From positions 496,001-560,000 of the forward strand of contig BSDZ01000011.1 of assembly GCA_030268105.1 (NCBI GenBank): a DNA stretch of 64,000 bases. Direction: 5' to 3'. Made by a program: the position numbers and the translations under genes. A model generated the notes under the pieces. The model worked only from the letters and a program-made list of their open reading frames with translations, had not been told where the DNA came from and searched no databases. Shown one piece after another: positions 25,029 to 38,039 of this stretch; the first letter of the stretch is position 1; each line of letters begins with the position of its first letter. This DNA comes from Volvox africanus. Lineage: Eukaryota > Chlorophyta > Chlorophyceae > Chlamydomonadales > Volvocaceae.

Positions 25029-27424
25029 TGGCAGCGACTTGTGAGTTGTGCCATCCATCAGGTGCTCTGCGTCCGACGGCGAGCAAACCGGAAGCGACGA
25101 TCGCATCCTGCCTGGATTTATGCGTACCCGTCTACACCTTCTCAACACGCAAGTTTGGCGATGATATTCCCAAGCTGGCAAGAGTTGATTCTTTCCCCGT
25201 CGTACCGGACTGCTTTGGCGGGTGAGTTCGTTACATGTTATCCAGGACGGATTGGTTTGGAATTTCCTTGATTTGCTTTTGTCTTAACGGTCTGAGCGAT
25301 TTCACTGGAATGATTCCACCTTCCGCGGCTTCTGGCAAAGCCTTAAGGCCTTCTTGTTTTCCTTCGTAGGTGCGACCCGCCTATGCCGCATGGCGACACG
25401 GCACCTCATTCAGGGCCGCTCCCAGAAGACAGCTTCAATAGTCTACCTGTGCACATGTCCCAACGCATCCGGCAGGGAGCGCCATCCGATGTGTGTGCTT
25501 TGGAAACCGTTCTGTGCATAGCACACGATGCAAATGCCGTTTTGGGTTCTGCGGAGACGTGCACGACTGGTGGACCCTCGATTTTGACGGTGCCATTAGC
25601 TGAAAATAGCAGCATTAAGGGGCCGGCAGTTGGGCGCCGCGCACAGCCGCGGCGCCACCCTAGCGACGTGCGTCTACCCCATCACTATGACTCGCTCAGT
25701 TTTGCTGCGGATAATTCCTGCGGCAGTGATATTAGCCTCCAGGAGGCCCCGGAGCGCGGCGTGCTGGAAGCAGCCCTAATGGCAATGTGGGAGGACCGAG
25801 CGGATCGGGGAATCCTCAGGTGCGTGAAAGCTTCTGAGCACCTAATATACCCAGCACGGCATTATAAAACCAGCTCGGACTCAGCAGGGCCGATTGTTAT
25901 TCGTATGGGGTTATCACATGGCCAAGCAAACCTCTCTTTTTCGAAGCTGGGGCTTTAGCACCGATTAAGGCAGGGAAACTGGCAATCCGTACGCAAGAGA
26001 AGTCGATATCGCCTCAGTAAGATCCACCAATGGTTGAAGTCTGCGAATCAGTCCCGGATACCTAACGTTTCTTAGGGTTTGGGGATTTTTATGGTTCATA
26101 GCCCTCTTTCAATGTTTGCGGTCGCGCAATTGATGGCGTCAACGCTCAGACATGCGTGTTTCTGTTAGTTGGGAACATATGCTGAGCTAGCTGCCTCCTT
26201 GTGTAGGTCTGCAGCTCCTCTGCCTTCCTCTGCCTCTGCCTGCAACAGGCTCTGATACTTGCGCTTTTGCCCACCCTTCTTGTTTTGTATTGGCTCCTGA
26301 GTCTCAAACTTGTTAGCCCCGCATATGTCGTTTTCTCCTGATGCAGGTACGATGTCACCCAGTGCCCCACGCGCGTGCTGACGGGCTGGCATGGCTTCAT
26401 CGTGCAGCTCAACGAGGGTCGAGCCACACGAAAGCGACCTACGGAGCTCACCGTTGACCAGGTTCTTCAACCATTTGACCCCGCCAAGTTCAACTTCACC
26501 AAAGCTGCAATCACAGAGGTTCTTGTCGCTTTCCGCCCCATTGTGGACGGGCAGCGGCAGCCCAAGGCCCAGGCTGTGGCGCCCCTACGCGGCGGCGGCG
26601 CAGACAATTCCAACTTGGTCCTTGTTAATGTCTCGCCGATCGACTATGGGCACGTGCTTTTGGTTCCACGCGTGTTGGACCACTTGCCGCAGGCGCTAAG
26701 CACGGAGACAGTGCTTCTTGCAATGCAATTCGCGCGAGAGCTAGGGAGCCCGAACTTCCGCGTTGGTTACAACTCTCTTGGTGCCTATGCCACCATCAAC
26801 CACCTACATTTCCAGTCATACTACCTTGCAATGCAAATGCCATGTGAAACGGCTGCGACAGTGCCGCTGCCCGGTGCGCTGGCGGCACCACCGGTTCCAG
26901 GCAGCGGTGAAGCCGACGCTGCTGCCTGTGCTGCAGGTGCTCTGCAAATTTCCCGCAAGCGGCCCCGCGACCCGTCCATCTGTATGTCTGCTGGTAGTGT
27001 GCACGTCTCGCGTCTGCAGGGCTACCCGGTGAATGCATTTGTTGTGGAGGCGGTGGAAGACCATGCTAACTGTGATGGCGGCGGACTGGAGGCAGTGGCG
27101 GCGGTGGTCGGCACGGCAGCAGAGCGACTGCAGGCTGCAAATCAGCCGTTTAACATACTGATGTCGAGCGAGGGCCGTCGGGTGTTTCTTTTTCCGCAGT
27201 GCTTCGCGGAGCGCCAGGCGGCTGGTGTGATCCCTCTAGACCTGCTTCAGACGGGGGTCAACCCCGCGGCGTTTGAGATTGCAGGACACCTACTGCTGAA
27301 GCGCGCGCACGACTACGAGGAAGCCACGGAGGATTTCGCCATTCGGCTGTTGGCGCAGGCCTCCCTTTCCGAGGAGCGGTTCCTCGCTGTGGCGAACATG
27401 TGCTTTGGCAGCGGCTGCCAATGA
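25028..27424 (+). CDS. VTC2: GDP-L-galactose phosphorylase (VTC2 type)
   Basis: Catalyses GDP-L-galactose plus phosphate to L-galactose-1-phosphate plus GDP, the first committed and rate-controlling step of ascorbate synthesis by the Smirnoff-Wheeler route; cytosolic/nuclear. Exons 25028-25221, 25370-25819 and 26347-27424 join in phase to 573 residues. Residues 205-208 are WEDR, and across the second junction the protein reads GILRYDVTQCPTRVL, the conserved block of the family. Then come LNEGRATRKRP (about 236) and LQPFDPAKFNF (about 255). The HIT-superfamily catalytic motif HLHFQ lies at 367-371 within INHLHFQSYYL. NVSPIDYGHVLLVPR precedes it as expected. The N-terminal CLDLCVPVYTF matches the conserved Cys-containing entry region of plant and algal enzymes. 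An insertion of about 50 residues (Ala/Pro-rich, after LAMQMP) is longer than in plants. The ATG at 25028 gives a complete family-like N-terminus. Confidence 0.95.
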
Positions 27425-27584
27425 AGTTGCGAAGGCTTCCCGCCGCTTTTCTTGGACCTCAGCGCCATTCGGCCGTTAATGTACTCGTTTATGTGCAACT
27501 AAGAACATGTCATCTGATTTTTTAGAGTGAAAGGCGCAGGGTTGTTTTGATGAAGGTGTGCAATTCGTAGAGGTTCAGATTTTG

Positions 27585-27589
27585 TGTAA
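27585..27589 (+). terminator. TGTAA polyadenylation signal of VTC2
   Basis: TGTAA about 160 nt after the VTC2 stop codon, a usual chlorophyte 3' UTR distance. Confidence 0.6.
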
Positions 27590-30394
27590 ATTTGGAGGCC
27601 ATTTATGTCGTCCTGGCCGGTAGCCTCTCAGTAATGTATGAGCCGCGCGGTGGGTGCGCGAAGGTAGTTTTGAGGTCTAGCGCCGATCTAGTACATGCTG
27701 ATTGACTCATTCCTGTCGGCATGGCAACACTGGTTTCAGGACGCCCCTGCGAGTAAAGTGTGAGGGGGAGTGAGCACCGAGATGCCGGGCGGATTGGGTT
27801 GAGATCGAGTTGATACGGCGTTTGGTATTTACAGCTTGTTCTGTTTCGGCGGGTGTGATGGATAAGGGAAATATCGTGTATTTAACATATAGTTAGCATT
27901 GTATTGGTTAATACCGAACTTGAGTGGTCAGAGTGTTCATTTTTACGCAAGTGTTGAGTGACGCCTTCTTCGCAAAGTCTTTGAGCGGAGAAAGGCTTTC
28001 ATGCTTGCATAATTGAGCGGGTTTTTTTGGGCTTGAGTGTTGGTTTCTCATCATTTGATTTAGCTCTGCCATGTATTCCTTCGTTTCTTTCAACAAGCGA
28101 GGTGCATCAAGAACATCGCTGCTGTTTTAGCAAGCAGGGTTTGAGAGGCCGTAGTGGATGCACACAGGGGCGAGAGGTGGTTAACGCCTGCGAGCACCAA
28201 AGCAAAATACGAGACCTCTCGTTATCTGCCCTACAAGAGAAGGGCGGAAGACCCTGAGGCGCAAGTGTGTGCAGAAGGACGCTTCAGCTCGCATGGTAGT
28301 GGTTTTCTTCTGGTCTGTCCAAAATGTCTCTGAACTTAGGGTTGGGCTTCGGCAGGGCTCAACTTGTCTGCGAGGCCTAACTTTCTCCATTCCCGCATTT
28401 TTTGCTTTATGAGCTCTAGAGCTACTGCTTATCACACAATGTCCACGTCCTGATAGTTGTGAAGAGTCCTCAGGAGGCACCGTGCCGAGAGAGGATGTGG
28501 CTCCTAAACACGGCAGATGTACTAGAGGGCGTTTCTCGATCAGCTCCACGGCGGTTATCTTTGGTTTCTCCGCAGCTCTGCTTTTCCGTGTTTGTCATGC
28601 AAGTCCTGCGTGCTTGGGGTTCCCCAAGGTGGTCTACTGAGTCCTTCGCCCACATCATCTAGCGGGTGCACTCTGCCTTGACAGCGTGTCGTGTCGGGCG
28701 CCGCCGTCCACCATGTTGTCAAGTTTTCAATGTATCAAGCCTTGCGTAGCTTGACGGGAGATGTAACAGTATCATTATTGTGCACCTTGAGAAAGCAACT
28801 GTGGTTTTGCCGTGGGTAGGTGTATACACGTGTTTGCACAAGTGCCTTTCGCCATATATGGTGGCATCGCCAGTGCGCGGGGGGTGACACCAGAAGCCAG
28901 CTCAGACGGCGAGATGCGGACAAGCTGAACTACGTTGTAAGCACTAAGATATAAGGGTTGCTTTATGGGCTATAAGGGCTGTGCTGGCGCATACTACAAG
29001 GATACATATTTCGCATGTTTGTGGGAAACATAACGCTATCTGTGTTATGTATGGGTGCCTATTGGCTCTGCTCACCAGTTATGACTCATACTTCTCTGTT
29101 AGCCAACTGTCCGAATGGGAGCAATTCAGGGGCGGGTCGTTTGAGAAGAAGGCAGCATGGATGCAGCAGCCCGTTGGCGGCATTGGTGCTATACGGCGAC
29201 ACGTGCTGGACTTAATTGGACTGACATGGTGTAGATGCTTGATTGCAGAATGCCACTTAGCCAATGCTTTCACGTCATGCATCGCTAACTTCGGAGACAT
29301 GGACAATAGACTGCCTTCTTCCATTCCAGTCGCACACGCCGCGAAAAATTGTCATTTACCCAAGCGGGATGCCCTCTCCTCCGGGAGATGGAGATCTTGA
29401 AGCACTGGATCGTATTTGTTGTATTTATTGTTTATACGCCTCACAAGTTTGCAAGGATGTGCTGGCGCCGCACAAGACCGGAACTGGCGCGTCAGCAGAC
29501 CAAGCCATCGTCTAATTTTTATGGTTGAAATGCTGTTTCCCTCCTCCAACTCTTCCCCTTGTCTTCCATATATTCGCAATAAATCGCCTCAGTACCTCCC
29601 CTAGCCTCGGGTGATCCCATTCATACAACTGGCATCTCGAGCGGAGGTCGGATGGCCACGGACGGATGGTATCATAATGCTAAAGCAATAAGAGCACACA
29701 CACCCCATTGACATGTGGGCCCCAGTCTAGGTATATCCAGAGCCCCCATCTTTTGACCGCAGCCGGGTGGGGCAACCTGTTCCTAATATACGATGACCAC
29801 TGCACCCATGTAACGATATTGTAGCACTGGCGCCTGATAACAGTCCTTCCTAATAGCAAAGGCCGCCAGCAGCGAGCTGCTAAGGTCAGCGCAGCTCTGT
29901 AACCAGCACTCGCCAGTCACAAACGCCTCGCTTCTAGGATGCGAGGAAGCTGCTGACCTATCGAACGCACCCATGGCAATCCTAACTCTCTGTGGGGGAA
30001 CGCACATACACGAGAGACCAGAACGTGATTGGAGGTGGACTCGCTTTAACGCCAAGGGAATGACGATACGCAGCTTGGACTTCGGGATTATTTGTAAGGC
30101 AGATATATTATGAACATATAAAAATTCATCGATACGGATGGTAGGGCACGTCCCTCCAGCAGCTTATTAAGGCACCGAGAGACATTGACAGTATGGATAT
30201 TACATCAGTGCTTTGAACACCACATTTAGTAAACTATGTAAGGAATACTGTGGAAAAAGTGGCTCATGAGCTTTAAGATCAGTATTGGGCGTGCCTTATT
30301 AATGGTCCTCGTACGCGCTCAGATTACCATAGGCTTGCTAGATAATATGCAATTCTTTACCTGGAAGTCACCTCTGTAAATTTCCTTATTTAAA
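27590..30394. other. Intergenic region, no gene seen
   Basis: About 2.8 kb between VTC2 and the methyltransferase gene. Short frames only; none has a splice-consistent model or recognisable product. ATATAAAA near 30116-30123 is a possible TATA element, but would imply a 5' UTR of about 240 nt for the downstream gene. Confidence 0.5.
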
Positions 30395-33300
30395 ATGATT
30401 GCACTATCGAACTTACGCTTTACGTGCTCGACCACACGAGTTGCAAGGACCGGCCAACCAGTAATAAAATGCCTGGCTAGACCTCCGATGTGGCGTAATG
30501 CAACATCTATATCGTATTCAGGCTGTATCGATAGACGTGCGGTGCTGAGCAGTGCCGCGCTACTAGGTGCTCTCCTCGGGCAACGCAGCGTCGCGGTCGC
30601 TGCGGGTCAACCCGAGGTCGAAAAGGTAGGTAATCCATGCCATTATCGCACCGGAGTATGTCGTCGCTGGCTGCCATCGGCCATGTGCTTCCACGCCTCC
30701 AAATGGCGTTGGAGGTGTAGAAGAGCAGGGGAGATGCACACGCACGTGTCGATCGTGAATGAAGCAAGGATAAGTGCTCACAACATGCAGCCTTTGCCAT
30801 CCCTAAATGAACGTGCCCTTACCTATCTGCTGTTGTTGCCACAATTCTTGGTGTGGCAGGTTTTGGAGGATCCACGCTGGTAAGGCCCCACTCTGGCTAC
30901 AAGGGCTGAGCAATCTGTTGTCTGCTAGCTTGCTAGGACAGCATTTTCCTCCTAGACAAAATCCTGCCCCCATAATGGGCGTCCTAAGGTTCAATGAGTC
31001 CCCGCACACCTGACTTTGGTGCTCTGCATTCAGGCCAGAGAAATGGCCGTTCCGTCCTGAAAACTTCCAGCGCTACGACGAGAGCCCGGACAGCTTTTTC
31101 TACTCGCAATCTCGGTTCGTGACCCACATTGACGACAATGCAATCAATGCACTGACCAAGTGAGACCAGCAGGGCGCGAGGGAGGCGTGGCGAAGATAAA
31201 TTGGCCCCAGACCCACGTTGCAACAGTTTTACGAGAAGGGCGTTTTTTGTATCTTAGCCTAAGCGTGCTTGTACTTCTGTCTGGTATCTACTTTGCTCTT
31301 TCTACATTCGTGCTCATACACACAGTGTGTTTCTCCACCCCGCGTCGCGTTTTTAATCTTTTAGTGTTTGAGAGTTGCAGGGCTGGAGGATTTTTTTCCT
31401 TTAGGCGCGCGCGCAACACATTCGCAGGTTTTATGGCGAGGTCTTCCCAACATCTGGGTTGGAGTCGGTCGCTATCCTTGACATTTGCAGCTCGTGGGTC
31501 TCCCACTACCCGAAGGGCTACACTCCCGGTCGCGTTGCCGGTAAGCGATTTAGGTTGTTAGGCAATTTAGGTTACTAATCCCAGGACAATATGTTGTCCT
31601 GTGCTTTTTTATGATGTGCCGTGCTGTGCTGTGTCGTGCCGTGCCGAGCCGTGCCGTGCGAACACTGTATATACATGGGTGCACTGGACCTGGGACCTGG
31701 TGCCGGTCGCTTGCCCACATGCCTCTAAGGGCAGCAGAGCGCATGCCTTGTCCGCAGAAGGTGGGAGGTGAAGAGGACCAAGAGCCGCAAACGGGGTCAT
31801 GGGTGAAACCCTCGAAAGGGCAGGCAGAATCCAGACAGACACGCAGGCAGGCATTGTTGTGTTCGATATAGGCCTCTGTAGGCAGGCCTATAAAGGTGCC
31901 GACATTGGACCTGATGGCGTTCTGTTGGAGGGCATTTGGCCGGAGGGCATTCGGCAGGAGGGCGTGAGGTCAAGCCCAGTTTGTTGCACTGGCGCTGCTT
32001 GGCCGTTTTGGCATCACTTCCTCCGGACCGCCAGGTATACCACACCTCCCACAGCACGCAACATCATGCTCTCATCATCCCTCCGAAGCCTTTGTCTTAG
32101 CTTATACTAGCCAGTTCTCACAACTGATGCTCGGTTCCTTCCCGGCCTCCCTGGTGCTGCGCAGGGCTGGGCATGAACGAGCAGGTGAGAGGTCGAGGGG
32201 CATGCGTCCGGCGTAAACATATAGGATAGCGTGCAGCGCGGACGTCACTGTATATATAACCGTGATGTCCGCATGTCCGTAAGCTCTTTGTATTCCTCTA
32301 ACGTGTTGGCCCGATGGGAAGAATCCTGCGTCTGTTTTGCCAAGCAAGCGTGATGGTGCGTTGCAGCGGAGAGGTTTGCCAGCCTAAATACCATTCTGTT
32401 TATAAGTGATGGTCTCGGCGACCTGCCTTAAAACCAATACTTACTAACAATAGTTGCTGTTGTTACAGCGGGCTGCGGACTTCAATTGAACGGAGCAAAG
32501 CCATCGGGCACACGTCCCATGATGCTTCTCGAGGCACAAGCAGGACAGCATTGGTAGATATTGACTTTATGGTATTGGTAACCTTCCAACACTACCTGTA
32601 CTACCTGCGACCTAACATGGCACCTATTGGTAATGCCCCATCACCCGACAGGAGCTCTCCCGAAACGTGCAGCTGACAGATTACGCGGTCAAGGACCTGA
32701 ACGTGGGTGAGTATGATAGCACAACCATGTTATGTCACTGCCAGGCAGCGGTGGATTAAACTTTCTAGAAGGGTAAGAGGCGGGCAACGTCCCAATGTCG
32801 GAATTTGGATTAGGTGCTAAGTGCTGGGTGCACGGTGTTACGTATTGTCAATCGTCCAAGCAAAATATGGTGATTTATTTTCCTATGTTCTATGGTGCGC
32901 CTCGGGCTGTTTATGTTTATAAGGAAATTTTGCCACTGATCCCTAGGTAAAGGGTAAAGGTCTATCAGGAAAGACCCATGGACCATCCCGCACATGGCTG
33001 CTGCTGGTGGTGCATTCCTGAGGCCTAGCATTAGCTGTCGTGTCACTTCATGTCCATGAATTTACAGATGCCAAGCTGCCGTACGCGGACAATACCTTCG
33101 ATGTGATCACGAACTGCGTTAGCGTGGACTACCTGAATAAGCCGCTTGAGGTGGGTGTCTATGTGTGTGTGTGTGTGTTTCTCTCTTTCTCTCTCTCTTT
33201 GTGTTTATTGTGTCAGGGTGTGTGCGTCTGCGCGTGTGTATGTGCCTTTGTATGCATGCGTTTTTACGTGTGCGCGCACTCATGCGTGTGTGCGTGTTCT

Positions 33301-35486
33301 TTCAGTAGAAGTTATGCTCCGGATGCCCTCACGGCGGAGGAGAGTCGTAAGGGGGTTGCGTTTGATGCCAGGCCGGGGAAGTAACGAGAGTTCTACCGCG
33401 AGCGCGTGCAGGGTAAAATGATATCTCCATATTGCAAAGTCTCACGTTTCTTGGCATGTTTCGCGCCTAGCCTGTGATACTCTGTGAGCTTCCTGAAGTC
33501 TTAGCCTATTTGACGGGTTAAGCAATGGCCGATCGACTCGGGGACGGCCAATCCCAAGGTCTTGGCTTCCTTCTGCATCTCGGCAGTGGCGTGAACCCAG
33601 GATATTGATGCTACGGTGTTTCGTGTACTTGATTACTTCACCCAAGCATCAGGTTGATCCAAAGGTTGGCCGCGCCTCAGCCCAATCGACTCTTGAGGTA
33701 GCGTGGAAGATCAAGAGCCCCCAGGGCTCGTAAGATAATGACTGGCGAGTACTCCTCCAACGACGAAATGATGGACCCGAACATGAAACATTGGCGCGGC
33801 CAGCACGATGCAATATCCAGCTATCAAAGCCGGTTAATCTACTAAATCGGTGGGGCCAGTCGCACCCAGATCTCAACCAGCTTCAATAACAGTTTGAACA
33901 CCCGGAGTTCTCACTTGTCCGTGGATGCATAACAATATCGAACCTGTATTTGGCGTCCTGACTTACTCCCGAGAGCCGGCAGCAGCAGCAGCAGCAGCAG
34001 CAACGTTGGTTTTGCACGTCCCGTCTCTGAAACCGATTAGCTTACTTCTAACGATCCGTTGAACCTTGCAGATTTTCCAGGAGATGCATCGCGTCTTGAA
34101 GCCTGGGGGCACGGCCTATATGTCGTTCAGTAACCGCTGCTTTCCGACCAAAGCCATCAGCCTGTGGACGGCGACGGGGGACGGTGAGAGTTCTGGACTG
34201 GGCGCAATACCGGCACAGTGGGTGTTTTTTGAATCAACCATCTATTCCCATTTGAATTTGAATATGTGTTCGAAACAGGATAACAGAATTGGTGTTGAAG
34301 CAGGTAGTCGGCAATCGAATGGACTCAGAAAGCCTCTGTGTGGGCCACCGCAAAGCAGCTTAGGTTTTGAGGGGGTACTAGCTGCATTCTACTCACTTGT
34401 GTATGCCGTTGCGTGCACCCTACCTGCTTCCTTTGTGTGCGCCCTCGTCGTTTGTCTGTCGGCCGAGGATGCGCGTCGCTTAGCTTTGCATGGGGGAGAT
34501 ATGGAGAGTGGACACAGCCCTGACGGAGGCGCCGCGAACGCAGCGCGGGGACCGGGATGTCCCTGTTACTAGAATGTGGTACGGCAACCACCAATACACA
34601 GCTCACATGCTCACTCGTTTTCTTCTGCACGATGCGTCCCCGCATTTCGCTGCAGCGGATCATGTTTGGATTGTCGGATCGTATTTCCATTACTCGGTGC
34701 CGGAGGGCTTTTCGGCGCCTAAGTGTAAAGACATTACACCCAAGGTAAAGCCGCCGCCGCGTCGTTCATGGGGAAGGGGAAGTCTGTCAGGGCGTCCTAC
34801 CAAAATACTGCACAGTTGGATTGCGGGGAAGCTTATTTCCCCATTACCCAACCCCCTAGCACGTGTGTGTGTCTCTACGAAGATGATGCTTAGAGCTGCC
34901 GGGCATGGAACCTTTCATTGGAGCTTGCATCGGAGTCGGTTTGGGTATGGGTTGCAATATCCAAGCCAGCTGTCATGCGTCTGTGCATTGATCATCCTAT
35001 AACGTAACGATCAATAACGGTTGCCAGGTGCAGTCATCCTGTCCCCAACCCATGAACCCAATAACAAGTACTCCGTGGATTTAACCTCCCGATCCATCGG
35101 GGCTTGGGGTGGGGTTTGGAATGAAGAGGGACCCTGTTGGTCCCTATTCTCTTTCTTCCAGTACCGCTTGTCTCGCAAATTTACGAGATGCAGGGATACG
35201 AACCGCCAAGTGTATTGTCAGCACAGCAGACAGGTCGGGCTTCTTCATTGTTAGACGGATTATATGGGTGCCCACGCCCAATTACCGTAATCTCGACGCA
35301 CTAAGTGCAATAAGCGAACTGCATAATTAGTCGTGACATGGGGGCACTTGCGGTGATGTCCGTGTCTGCGAAGCGCAATCTTGACTCACTGTATGCGCCA
35401 TCTCTTCCTGAACCCTCCGTGGACGCCAGGTCTTATTCGGTCACACAGACCCAATGTACGTTGTCTACGCCTCCAAGCAAGCCTAA
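30395..35486 (+). CDS. SAM-dependent methyltransferase with Tat-type lumenal targeting region
   Basis: Ten phase-consistent exons: 30395-30625, 30860-30879, 31034-31159, 31428-31540, 32165-32184, 32652-32706, 33068-33150, 34072-34183, 34656-34744 and 35430-35486, giving 301 residues. Residues 1-45 look like a chloroplast transit peptide. Arg-Arg at 47-48, a hydrophobic stretch (50-62) and an Ala-Val-Ala site (67-69) make a twin-arginine thylakoid-lumen signal. The mature part reads WPFRPENFQRYDESPD and RFVTHIDDNAI, then LDICSSWVSHYP (143-154, in the place of SAM motif I but without its Gly-rich loop), GLGMNEQEL, LPYADNTFDVI (192-202), FQEMHRVLKPGG (218-229, class I methyltransferase motif III), FSNRCFPTKA and a closing DPMYVVYASK. 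This is a conserved algal/plant methyltransferase-11-like family. The substrate is unknown. Two exons are 20-nt microexons. A TGTAA at 36087 could end a 600-nt 3' UTR. Confidence 0.9.
31616..31660. repeat. GTGCC/GTGCT pentanucleotide tract in an intron
   Basis: Impure 5-bp microsatellite in the methyltransferase intron 31541-32164. Confidence 0.85.
33151..33305. repeat. GT-rich and CT-rich simple sequence in an intron
   Basis: Runs of GTGTGT and CTCTCT just after the donor at 33151 in the 921-nt methyltransferase intron 33151-34071. Confidence 0.85.
33980..34000. repeat. (CAG)7 microsatellite
   Basis: Seven perfect CAG units, about 70 bp before the acceptor at 34071 in the methyltransferase intron. 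Confidence 0.9.
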
Positions 35487-37998
35487 GCAGGGAGCGCACG
35501 CGCCGATCGCGAACTTGGAGAAGATGTGTACGGAAGACGTTGCTGTTTTCTGGCCGACGTAGCGCGGCAGTCACGTGTGCTGCATGCCGATGTCAGATGG
35601 TTGTTCAGGTGGCTGGGGAGGAAGGAGAGGAAACCGGACGAATGAGTACCTCGTTATATCCTGTGGGGAACGAATGCGCTGGATTATGTCTACAGGATAC
35701 AGGTGCTGGACAGCTGTGCTGAGGATACCTCAAAAGCTACAGGACGAGCCAGTTTTGGGCGGGGGAGCGAGGGATGGCAGGTAGTTGCAAATGATAGCGG
35801 TTGAACGCAGTTGTTTGGCATGACAGGTGTGGGAACTTGTGTGCTTGGACTAATTGTTACCAGTTTGCGTTGCCCAGGACTGCATCCGCATGTGGCTGCT
35901 GGAAGACCTGCAGAGAAACCGGCGCCTGTTCGCAGCAACCGTGGAAACCATCCCTTCGAATGCAACCGTAAAACGATCAAAATCTGTTTTGGGAGAGAGT
36001 GTTTTGTGCGAAGCTGTGCAAATCTTAGTGGCCTGACGGGGAAAATCGGAAGTTTGGGAACCCTCGGGGCCAACCGTGCTAAGGTATGTAAGTACGGTAA
36101 TGACGAGATTTTTAGAGCCCTATGCATGTAGGCTGTGGAAATTGGATTTTTCCAGCTGGCATACGTGCATATCCACGGGGTAATTACCCGTACGCATGCC
36201 CACGCCCAAGCCATGGCTAGCGTAATTACATCGCAAAAGGTTGCTTGCGGCAAGCCCTCTGAGACGCTAAGTCAGGTTCTGTCAATACGAAGATGCTTTG
36301 CTTTGCTTTGCTTTGTGAAGCACATATATTACCGTTAATACATACCATATCTCCCGAACCAAGGAACATGACCACCCGCGCTAGGTATCAAACGTTTAAG
36401 GTATTAACCGTGCGCTTACACCAAGCTCTACTCTCAAATAAGGTAACCTGGTTCCCTTAGAAGGTAACGATGCTTGATCGAAAATACAATTGCAAAGAAA
36501 TAGCCAATTAAAAGAGCCAAGATCCTTGTCACGACGGACGGTGCCATCGGACACAGCAGGTGTCGATGTGCGAGCTAATGCGTACTGTTGAAATTTCTGC
36601 CATTAACTGGCATGATTATTCGGTCAGTTCGTCGCTGCTCCTGTGAAGGTCGGTGGTGGTGGTGTTATATTCGGTCAGACTTCTTCTATCCTCCGAACGA
36701 TTGGTATTCTCGGTGGGATTTAGGTCTTGCCTGTTTAGGCTGTTTCTGTCATGGCGTAGACTGGCGTTTGGTCTTCTGACACTGAGCCAGCAATCTCCTT
36801 CCTAATCCGTGCGTTCGACGATCTAGACGGAGGGTACGTCACTTAACACTTTGACTATATATTTGGCGAGGTTCTCGTATCTCATTAGCTATTTGTAACA
36901 ACTATTGCTCGCCCAGGCTTTGGAGTGTCTTTGTGGCTTGAGGCATACTGGCAGCTCGCTTGTCCAGCGTTGTGCTGAACTGGACCTTTACTCAGCTATC
37001 GCGACGACAGTTTCCAACAGGTACAATACAATAATTATTATGATAAGATTAATAGTGAGAGCCCTAGGCCCAATGGGGGATTCAGTCCGCTGGCCCAGCT
37101 GACTTCGTTTTATGCGTGGATACTTGGACTGAAGGAGCCCCTTAGTATAGTTGAGGCTGTAGGCACAAATTCGTTGCAGGATGAGAGGCGAAGCTGTAGA
37201 GCTCGCTGGTTAGCTGATAATTATCGTAATAATATTTAGATCATTACATTTTATTAATGGCTTCAGTATATTTGTATCAGTTGAGGCTGATGGCGTTGCC
37301 GCCCAATAGGCCTGTTTTCTGCAAGCTCGAAACCAAATCTATGGCATTCCTACGGCGTGGCTCGTCCCATAATCGTCCATACGTCCATTCCTAGCCGTAG
37401 GAATTTTCCTATCCGCCCTCAGGCAGGCGAGAAATTTCCTACGCCGCAGGATGGAGCTAGGGGAGCATCTTATTGCTTTGGAGTGGTTTAATGTATTCCG
37501 TAATTTGCAAAGCCGGCAGCGCAGCTTTTTTCCTGATAACTTATGCCAAGGGAGGGTGCAAGACAATTACACGATATTCCTCACACATGTAAATTTGATG
37601 CGATTAAAATATAAATGTTTTATTTTAGAATTAACAATTCGCAAGGTCTTCGCGCAGGGTCGCTGAAGCACTCGATTAGCTGCCACGGCATTAAGTTAAA
37701 ACCCAAGATGCTGTCGTTGCTATCATACCAAATAACAAACAATAATTGATTTTTCTGCATCGCCATTTGAAACAAAATAAAGCTGCGTTCTTCATGTGAG
37801 TGGTCAATTCCATCATCAAGCCGCTTGAACACCACATCCTAATGCCGCATATTATATATGACTAATAACTACCATATGCAATTATGCTGATTTAATAACT
37901 AATCTTCCATCGGAATCAGCCTTGTCTTGTCGTGTTGCAGAAACAAGCAATTTAGGTTTCCTAGTGTAGGGAATGTGCGTAAACGACCACTGTATTTT

Positions 37999-38039
37999 TG
38001 GGCGGGGCCCCGGCGCGAAGCGCTCAGGGGGGCCCCGCC
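37999..38039. repeat. GC-rich inverted repeat
   Basis: GGGCGGGGCCCC at 37999-38010 is the exact reverse complement of GGGGCCCCGCCC at 38028-38039; the 17-nt loop contains a further short GCGC-GAA-GCGC stem. The 14-mer GGGGGGCCCCGCCC (38026-38039) recurs at 38737-38750, followed there by another small hairpin (CCGGCTTC-GAG-GAAGCCG). Such GC palindromes are common as dispersed elements in volvocine genomes, notably organellar ones. Confidence 0.8.
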
